Positions 6,447 through 10,660 of a stretch of DNA of 10,660 nucleotides are shown one piece after another. The stretch is from contig JAEWEX010000386.1 in NCBI GenBank assembly GCA_023389135.1, forward strand, positions 1 through 10,660, read 5' to 3'. The DNA comes from Pseudomonadota bacterium (GTDB lineage: Bacteria > Pseudomonadota > Alphaproteobacteria > Rhizobiales > Methylopilaceae). The notes under the pieces are model-generated. The model made no database searches and was not told where the DNA came from. It saw only the letters and a program-made list of their open reading frames with translations. Position 1 is the first letter of the stretch. Each line of letters opens with the position of its first letter. A program made the position numbers and the translations under genes.

Positions 6447-6592
6447 CGCGCCCGGCCCGCCAGGAACGCCGCGAACTGCGCGGGCTCCGCCTCGACCGGC
6501 GGCGACAGCGAGGCTATCAGCGCGGCGTTGCGGACCACGATCTGCGGCGGGGTGGCGGGCGTCGGCATCTTCGGCTCGCTCGGCACGGTCAT
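6443..6592 (-). CDS. 49-aa protein of unknown function preceding the amidase
   Basis: A 49-aa reading frame joined to the epimerase gene upstream and the amidase gene downstream by 4-bp ATGA overlaps at both ends. That arrangement is hard to explain unless the frame is translated. Residues 1-17 are proline-rich and probably disordered (MTVPSEPKMPTPATPPQ). Residues 18-49 could form one or two short helices, with VRNAALIASL followed by PPVEAEPAQFAAFLAGRAR. AtzG/DUF4089 and GatC proteins are small helical partners encoded next to amidase-signature enzymes. The V..N...IA.L and EPA..F spacing faintly recalls the AtzG C-terminal half, but AtzG is near 68 aa and the likeness is too weak for a homology claim. 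The role proposed, an amidase partner or stabiliser, rests on position. A weak GGGAG lies 11 bases before ATG. Confidence 0.6.
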   Translation of the reverse strand: MTVPSEPKMPTPATPPQIVVRNAALIASLSPPVEAEPAQFAAFLAGRAR

Positions 6593-7527
6593 GTGGAGGC
6601 GGTCTCCCTGGCGCGAAGGGTTTCGGCGAGGCGGGCGACGCCCTGTTCCAGCGTCACCGCCGGCCGGTAGCCGAGATGCCGCGCCGCCGCCGAGATCGCG
6701 AGCTGCGGCAGATGGTAGGCGAACACGTCGTTGCCCTCGTCGAACTCGACCTCCAGCGGGCCGACCACGTCCCGCACCGCGTCGCGCACCTGCGCGAGGC
6801 TCTGCACGGCGCCCGCGGAGATGTTGAAGACGCGGGGGATGTCCGCCCCCGCCGCGAGCGCTGCGTCGATGGACGCGCAGACGTCGTCGATGTGCACATA
6901 TTGACGGAGGCTGCCCGACGGCTGCGAGACCCGGCAGCGGCCGCTCGTGAGCGCCGCGGCCACCATGTCGCGCACGAAGCATTCCGTGGTGCGCCCCGGC
7001 CCGTAGACATGGCTGAAGCGCAGCGCCACCACGTCGACGCCGTGCTGGCCCGCATAGCCCTGCCCCAGCGCCTCGATGGCCGCCTTGGAGGCGCCGTAGA
7101 CCGAGCCGGGCACCGGCGCGGTGTCCTCGCCGACCTCGCCCAGCGTCTCCTGGGTGGGTCCGTAGACCATGATGGTCGAGCACAGCACCAGTCGCCGCAG
7201 CCGCCGCCGGCGGGCGAACTCCAGCAGTTCGACCGTGCCGGCGACGTTGGTGTCGAAGATGCGGCGCGGCTCGTCACGCGCCACCATGAAGCCGGAGATG
7301 CCGCCGCCATGCAGCACGGCGTCGATGTCGCCGAACCGCTCCAGCACCTCGGCGACGCCGGGGCGAGAGACGTCCAGCGTCTCGTACTGGCCGAGGCCGG
7401 GGATGTCCGGCCGCGGCCCGATATCGGCCCCGACCACCGGCTGTCCGGCGGCCGACAGCCGCGCGACCATGGCGCGACCGATGAAGCCGCCGACACCGGT
7501 GACGAGGACCGCGCCGCGCCCGCTCAT
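6589..7527 (-). CDS. NAD-dependent epimerase/dehydratase family protein (extended SDR)
   Basis: A 312-aa extended short-chain dehydrogenase. The NAD-binding motif TGVGGFIG is at residues 10-17, an acidic residue (D35 in GADI) ends the second beta strand and favours NAD over NADP, and the catalytic set is S117/T118 with Y144 and K148 in YGASK. The C-terminal part has the epimerase-type HLPQLAI and LGYRP patterns. Known relatives epimerise nucleotide sugars or oxidise sugar acids (uronate or erythronate dehydrogenases). In a catabolic transport operon a sugar-acid or hydroxy-acid substrate is more likely than a nucleotide sugar, but this is inferred. It starts 4 bp after the GAF gene and overlaps the 49-aa gene by 4 bp. 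Family is firm; reaction is open. Confidence 0.88.
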   Translation of the reverse strand: MSGRGAVLVTGVGGFIGRAMVARLSAAGQPVVGADIGPRPDIPGLGQYETLDVSRPGVAEVLERFGDIDAVLHGGGISGFMVARDEPRRIFDTNVAGTVELLEFARRRRLRRLVLCSTIMVYGPTQETLGEVGEDTAPVPGSVYGASKAAIEALGQGYAGQHGVDVVALRFSHVYGPGRTTECFVRDMVAAALTSGRCRVSQPSGSLRQYVHIDDVCASIDAALAAGADIPRVFNISAGAVQSLAQVRDAVRDVVGPLEVEFDEGNDVFAYHLPQLAISAAARHLGYRPAVTLEQGVARLAETLRARETAST

Positions 7528-7531
7528 GGCG

Positions 7532-8008
7532 TCACTGCGCCGGCAGGCCGAGCAGCGCCGCGGCCTTGGTGCGCGCGGCGTCGAGGGCGGCCTGGTGCGC
7601 GGCGGTGAGGTCCTTCACGCCGCCGACATAGTGCACCGAGATCCAGCCCTGCAGATGGCCTTCGGCGTTGAACAGCGGGGTCAGCATCTGGGCGGTGGCG
7701 GCATAGGCGCTCATCAGCGCCGGCGGCGGCGCGGGGTCCGGCGCGTTGATCAGGTCCGGCTGGACGAGGTTGCGCCGGTTCTTCTCCATCCAGTGGACGG
7801 TGGCGGCCGCGCGCTGGTCGATGCCGCCGTCGCCGCGCAGAGACTTGACGCCGGGGGTCAGCGCCTCCGCCACGATGTAGTCCACGTGCCAGCCGCGGTC
7901 GGGATCGTCGAAGCGCAGCGTGCAGCGGGCGCCGTCGGCGCCGCGGCACAGTTCCTCCAGCACGCCGTCCAGCTTCTTGGCGAGGGCTTCGGTGTCGGTT
8001 GCAGTCAT
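7532..8008 (-). CDS. Small stand-alone GAF-domain protein
   Basis: A 158-aa protein that is almost entirely one GAF-like domain (about residues 10-155). Visible pattern: CTLRFDD (29-35), GWHVDYIVAEA (39-49), SLRG (56-59), a TVHWME core (70-75), the Pro-rich APPPAL turn (93-98), and GWISVHYVGG (121-130) as the final strand. GAF domains bind small ligands. No output domain (HTH, kinase, cyclase) is attached, so it may sense or sequester a pathway intermediate, or assist a neighbouring enzyme. It is not a free methionine-R-sulfoxide reductase, since only two cysteines (C21, C29) are present. ATG at 8008 has AAGGAG 7 bases upstream, the clearest ribosome binding site in this operon, although it sits mid-operon. 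The exact role is unknown. Confidence 0.8.
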   Translation of the reverse strand: MTATDTEALAKKLDGVLEELCRGADGARCTLRFDDPDRGWHVDYIVAEALTPGVKSLRGDGGIDQRAAATVHWMEKNRRNLVQPDLINAPDPAPPPALMSAYAATAQMLTPLFNAEGHLQGWISVHYVGGVKDLTAAHQAALDAARTKAAALLGLPAQ

Positions 8009-8022
8009 GGCCGTCTCCTTGT

Positions 8023-8038
8023 CGCCCGTATGCGGGCG
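8023..8038. other. Small hairpin between the SDR and GAF genes
   Basis: CGCCCG (8023-8028) and CGGGCG (8033-8038) form a perfect 6-bp stem with a 4-base loop, in the only sizeable gap of the operon (49 bp). In the leftward message it precedes the AAGGAG ribosome site of the GAF gene and has no U-tract after it. It could be a processing or partial-termination point. It could also be chance in such GC-rich DNA. Confidence 0.3.
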
Positions 8039-8057
8039 CGTTTCTGGGAATTCGGGG

Positions 8058-8810
8058 TCAGGGCAGGATCCAGCCCCCGTCCACCACCAGCGTGTGGCCG
8101 GTGATGTAGGAGGCGGCGGTGCTCGACAGGAACACCATGGCGTTGGCGATGTCGGTCGGGTCGCCGAAGCGCCCCGCCGGAATCCGCGTCATGGCTTCCG
8201 CCCGCTCCGCCGGGTCCGCCAGCAGGTGGCGGTTGATGGCCGTCAGCGTGCGACCGGGGGCGACCGCGTTGACGCGCACGCCGCGCGGTCCCCATTCCAG
8301 CGCGGCGGTCTTCACGAACTGGGTGACGCCGGCCTTGGTCGCGGCGTAGACGGCGCGGAATTCGCTGCCGTTGAAGGCGAGCTGCGACGAGGTGAGCACC
8401 ATGGCCCCTCCCCCGCGCGCGATCATCGCCTCGCCGAACAGCCTGGTGAGCACCATGGTGCCGATCAGGTTGACCTGCACGACGCGGTTCATGTCGTCCC
8501 ATTTCAGGTCGAGCAGCGGCTCGTAGACCAGGATGCCGGTGTTGGCGATCAGCACGTCCACCGGGCCGACGGCGGCGTACAGCGCCTCGCATGAGGCGAT
8601 ATCGGCCTGGTCGTAGGTGACCGTGGCGATGCCCGGCCGCTCCGCCGCCAGCGCGGCGAGCCCCTCGCCGTCGCGGTCGGCGGCGTGCACCGTGGCGCCG
8701 AGCCGGTGGAACAGCCCGGCCGTCGCCCGGCCTATGCCGCTCGCCGCCCCGGTGACGCATACCGACCGGCCGGAGAAGTCGAGCGCGTCGGGGAGCGCCA
8801 CCGCGGCCAA
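8058..8810 (-). CDS. Classical SDR-family oxidoreductase
   Basis: A 250-aa NAD(P)-dependent short-chain dehydrogenase of normal length. It has the cofactor motif TGAASGIG (20-27), D45/D47 after the second strand (HAADRD, NAD-favouring), catalytic N114, S142, Y155 and K159 (YAATK), and the family ending SYITGHTLVVDGGW. The usual NAG motif reads NTG (90-92), a tolerated variant. It probably interconverts a hydroxyl and a keto group on the operon's substrate. No ATG is available: the frame opens with TTG at 8810, with GGTGGG about 8 bases upstream, and a GTG at 8801 is the alternative (247 aa). With TTG, one base separates it from the dctM stop, implying translational coupling. Family is certain; start and substrate are not. 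Confidence 0.88.
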   Translation of the reverse strand: MAAVALPDALDFSGRSVCVTGAASGIGRATAGLFHRLGATVHAADRDGEGLAALAAERPGIATVTYDQADIASCEALYAAVGPVDVLIANTGILVYEPLLDLKWDDMNRVVQVNLIGTMVLTRLFGEAMIARGGGAMVLTSSQLAFNGSEFRAVYAATKAGVTQFVKTAALEWGPRGVRVNAVAPGRTLTAINRHLLADPAERAEAMTRIPAGRFGDPTDIANAMVFLSSTAASYITGHTLVVDGGWILP

Positions 8811-8811
8811 G

Positions 8812-10089
8812 TCAGTAGCCCACCAGCCGCGGCAGGAACAGCACCAGGTCCGGGAACAGCATGCAGACGAACAGCACGCCGTACTGCACCAGCACGAACG
8901 GCCAGATCTCCTTGATGATCTCGACGATCCTAACGCGCCATATCCCCGATGAGACGAACAGCAGGATGCCCACCGGCGGGGTGATGCCGCCCAGCGTGAT
9001 GTTCATGACGAACAGGAAGCCGAAATAGACCGGGTCGAGGTCGTAGAACACCGCGATCGGCGCCATGATCGGCACCAGCATCACATAGGCGGCGTTGGCC
9101 TCCATGAACATGCCGACCACGATCAGCATGAGCATGACCAGGAACACGAAGGTGAGCGGGCTGTCGGTCACGGACTGGAGCCAGTCGGCGATGGCGAGCC
9201 CCACCATCTCGGCGGTGAACAGGTAGGTCACCTGCGAGGCGAACGCGATCAGCGCGCCGACGATGGCGGTGATGATGCCGGCGTTGAGCAGCGCGGGCGC
9301 AAGGTCGGCGACCTTCAGCTTCCGGGTGATGAAGAAGCCGATGAAGAGCGCGTAGACCACCGCCACGGCGGCGCCCTCGGTGGCGGTGAACACGCCGCCG
9401 ATGATGCCGCCGATGACCAGCACGGGCATCATGAACACGATGATCGAGCGGCGCGCCTCGTGCAGCACGCGGCGGATGCTGAACTTCTCGCCGGTGACCG
9501 GGTATCCGCGCTTCCAGGCGATCAGGCTGGTCAGCCCCATCATGGCGAAGCCCAGGAACACGCCCGGCAGGATGCCCGCGATGAACATGGCGCCGACCGA
9601 GACGTCCTCGGCCAGGATCGCATAGACGATCATTCCGGCGCTGGGCGGGATAATGGGACCGAGATTGGAGGCGGCGGACACGATGGCGGCGCCGAACGGC
9701 CGGCTGTAGGCCTTGGACAACGCCGGCCCGAGCGTGCCGCCGAGCGCGGTCGCGTCCGCCACCGCCGTGCCGGAGACGGCCGACAGGCCCATGCCGGCGA
9801 CGATGGTGGCGTGGCCCAGGCCGCCCTGGACGCGGCCGACCACCGCGTTTGCGAAGTCGATGATGCGGTCCATGATGCCGCCGCGCAGCATGAGCTGGCC
9901 GGCCAGCATGAACAGCGGGATCGCCATTAGCGGGAAGGAGTCGATGGAGTGGACCATCTTGCCGGACAGCTGGATCAGCGGAAATCCGCCAGCCAGGATG
10001 CCGGCGAGGCCCGCGAGCCCGAGCGCGAAGGCGAGCGGCATCCCGAGGATGCCGAACACCGCGAATACGATGACGATGGTGGCGATCAT
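8812..10089 (-). CDS. dctM: TRAP transporter large permease subunit (DctM)
   Basis: A 425-aa inner-membrane protein, exactly the usual DctM length, with about twelve hydrophobic segments. It forms the sodium-coupled transport channel of a TRAP uptake system for carboxylates, sugar acids or similar. Family motifs include AIPLFMLAGQLM (56-67), GLSAVSGTAVADATALG (101-117), LGPIIPPSAGMIVYA (143-157) and the C-terminal GGITPPVGILLF (367-378). The open frame extends upstream to 10530, but that part is a shadow of dctQ. ATG at 10089 gives the canonical MIATIVIVF start and the typical 4-bp ATGA overlap with dctQ. It is followed one base later by the SDR gene. No binding protein (DctP) gene is present in the window. 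Confidence 0.95.
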   Translation of the reverse strand: MIATIVIVFAVFGILGMPLAFALGLAGLAGILAGGFPLIQLSGKMVHSIDSFPLMAIPLFMLAGQLMLRGGIMDRIIDFANAVVGRVQGGLGHATIVAGMGLSAVSGTAVADATALGGTLGPALSKAYSRPFGAAIVSAASNLGPIIPPSAGMIVYAILAEDVSVGAMFIAGILPGVFLGFAMMGLTSLIAWKRGYPVTGEKFSIRRVLHEARRSIIVFMMPVLVIGGIIGGVFTATEGAAVAVVYALFIGFFITRKLKVADLAPALLNAGIITAIVGALIAFASQVTYLFTAEMVGLAIADWLQSVTDSPLTFVFLVMLMLIVVGMFMEANAAYVMLVPIMAPIAVFYDLDPVYFGFLFVMNITLGGITPPVGILLFVSSGIWRVRIVEIIKEIWPFVLVQYGVLFVCMLFPDLVLFLPRLVGY

Positions 10090-10592
10090 GTCTCGCTCAG
10101 CGTCCCTTCCGGCAACTCGCCGGTGACGAGGATCGGAAGCAGGTGGAGCAGGCAGTGCGCCTGGCTCACCACCAGCGCGGCATAGAACAGGTTCACGCTC
10201 AGCGGCAGGCCGGGCATCATCTGGTCGGCGGTCTGAATGTAGAGCTGGCCGCCATACCAGGCCGCCAGCGCGCACAGGATCATCATGAACACGGCGTTGA
10301 AGCGCCGGATCGCCCGCCGCGCCGCCGCGGGGAAGCGCTCGACCGCCATGTCGATGCCGACATGGGCGTTGAACTTGAGCGCCAGCGGGATCGAAAGCAG
10401 GACGACCCAGATGAAGGTCAGCCGCGGCACGTCCCATCCCCAGGTAAGCGAGGAGTTGAGCACGTACCTGAAGAAGATCTGGAGACAGACGACGACCGTC
10501 ATGACCGCCATGCTGGCGATCACGGCCCACGACACCACGAGGTCGATGCGGTCGAGAACCCGTCGGTATCGGGCGAGGAAGTCGGTTTCCAT
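10086..10592 (-). CDS. dctQ: TRAP transporter small permease subunit (DctQ)
   Basis: A 168-aa membrane protein with four hydrophobic segments near residues 17-41, 54-74, 97-117 and 131-155, typical of DctQ, the small subunit that pairs with DctM. The family pattern is visible from FFRYVLNSSLTWGWDVPRL (40-58) to the HVGID motif (77-81). It is the first gene of the leftward operon in this window and overlaps dctM by 4 bp. The 68 bp beyond it to the window edge contain no recognisable gene or convincing promoter. The missing DctP receptor gene is expected further right, as in most dctPQM operons. The ribosome binding site is not obvious. Confidence 0.92.
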   Translation of the reverse strand: METDFLARYRRVLDRIDLVVSWAVIASMAVMTVVVCLQIFFRYVLNSSLTWGWDVPRLTFIWVVLLSIPLALKFNAHVGIDMAVERFPAAARRAIRRFNAVFMMILCALAAWYGGQLYIQTADQMMPGLPLSVNLFYAALVVSQAHCLLHLLPILVTGELPEGTLSET

Positions 10593-10624
10593 GTCCGGGG
10601 CTTGATCCTTGACGGTGGTCGGAA

Positions 10625-10660
10625 GGCGCGCGCCCGGGGGGGGGGGGGCCCCCCCGCCCG
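10625..10660. repeat. GC palindrome and G13C7 homopolymer at the window end
   Basis: GGCGCGCGCC (10625-10634) is followed by one C, then 13 G (10636-10648), 7 C (10649-10655) and GCCCG. The G and C runs could form a 7-bp hairpin on either strand. The block is either a strong hairpin beside the expected dctP gene, comparable to the one after tctC, or a sequencing/assembly artefact at a contig end. Run lengths should not be trusted. Confidence 0.5.

Noticed and set aside
8391..8458. 14-bp direct repeat GGTGAGCACCATGG (8391-8404 and 8445-8458)
   Set aside because: Both copies encode Met-Val-Leu-Thr in the same frame of the SDR gene with the same favoured codons. Coincidence of coding is enough.
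10090..10530. Longer dctM frame starting at 10530
   Set aside because: The extra part is a shadow of dctQ. ATG at 10089 gives the family-typical 425 aa and the usual 4-bp overlap.

Overview
The window is about 10.7 kb of very GC-rich, densely packed bacterial DNA, and most probably comes from a proteobacterium. GC-rich codons, four-base ATGA gene overlaps, a TctC/Bug-type binding protein, FCD-class GntR control and the coexistence of TTT and TRAP transporters all point to an alphaproteobacterium (Rhizobiales- or Rhodospirillales-like). A betaproteobacterium cannot be excluded. It looks like accessory catabolic chromosome: uptake and breakdown of small organic acids or their amides. No rRNA, tRNA, CRISPR array, insertion sequence or phage gene was seen.

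Left unit (66-4989). Two divergent transcripts leave a 216-bp regulatory gap (1679-1894). Leftward is an FCD-class GntR repressor followed by an isocitrate lyase/PEP mutase superfamily enzyme carrying the lyase motif KRCGH. Rightward is a complete tripartite tricarboxylate transporter, tctC-tctB-tctA (periplasmic binder, small and large membrane subunits). The gap holds two identical 12-bp palindromes, ATTGTTGACAAT, one just downstream of a -10 element on each side. This is the textbook layout for one repressor controlling its own gene plus lyase and the transporter. The simplest reading is that a carboxylate enters through TctABC, relieves GntR repression and is cleaved by the lyase.

Right unit (5040-10592, all on the minus strand). 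This is one tight operon, read from right to left: TRAP small permease (dctQ), TRAP large permease (dctM), a classical SDR oxidoreductase, a small stand-alone GAF-domain protein, an NAD-dependent epimerase/dehydratase-type enzyme, a 49-aa protein of unknown function, and an amidase-signature hydrolase. Spacings run from 4-bp overlaps to 49 bp. The TRAP binding protein (dctP) and the promoter are not in the window and probably lie beyond the right edge. The 49-aa gene is joined by ATGA overlaps on both sides and sits directly before the amidase, the place where GatC/AtzG-type small partners occur in amidase operons. It is the most interesting unannotated element here. The substrate of this operon cannot be read from the sequence.

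The two units converge on a perfect 10-bp GC hairpin (4998-5027), probably a shared bidirectional terminator. Other strong hairpins follow the lyase gene (28-54), tctC (2921-2952) and the SDR gene (8023-8038). The right end is a G13C7 homopolymer block (10636-10655), which may be a sequencing or assembly artefact at a contig end.
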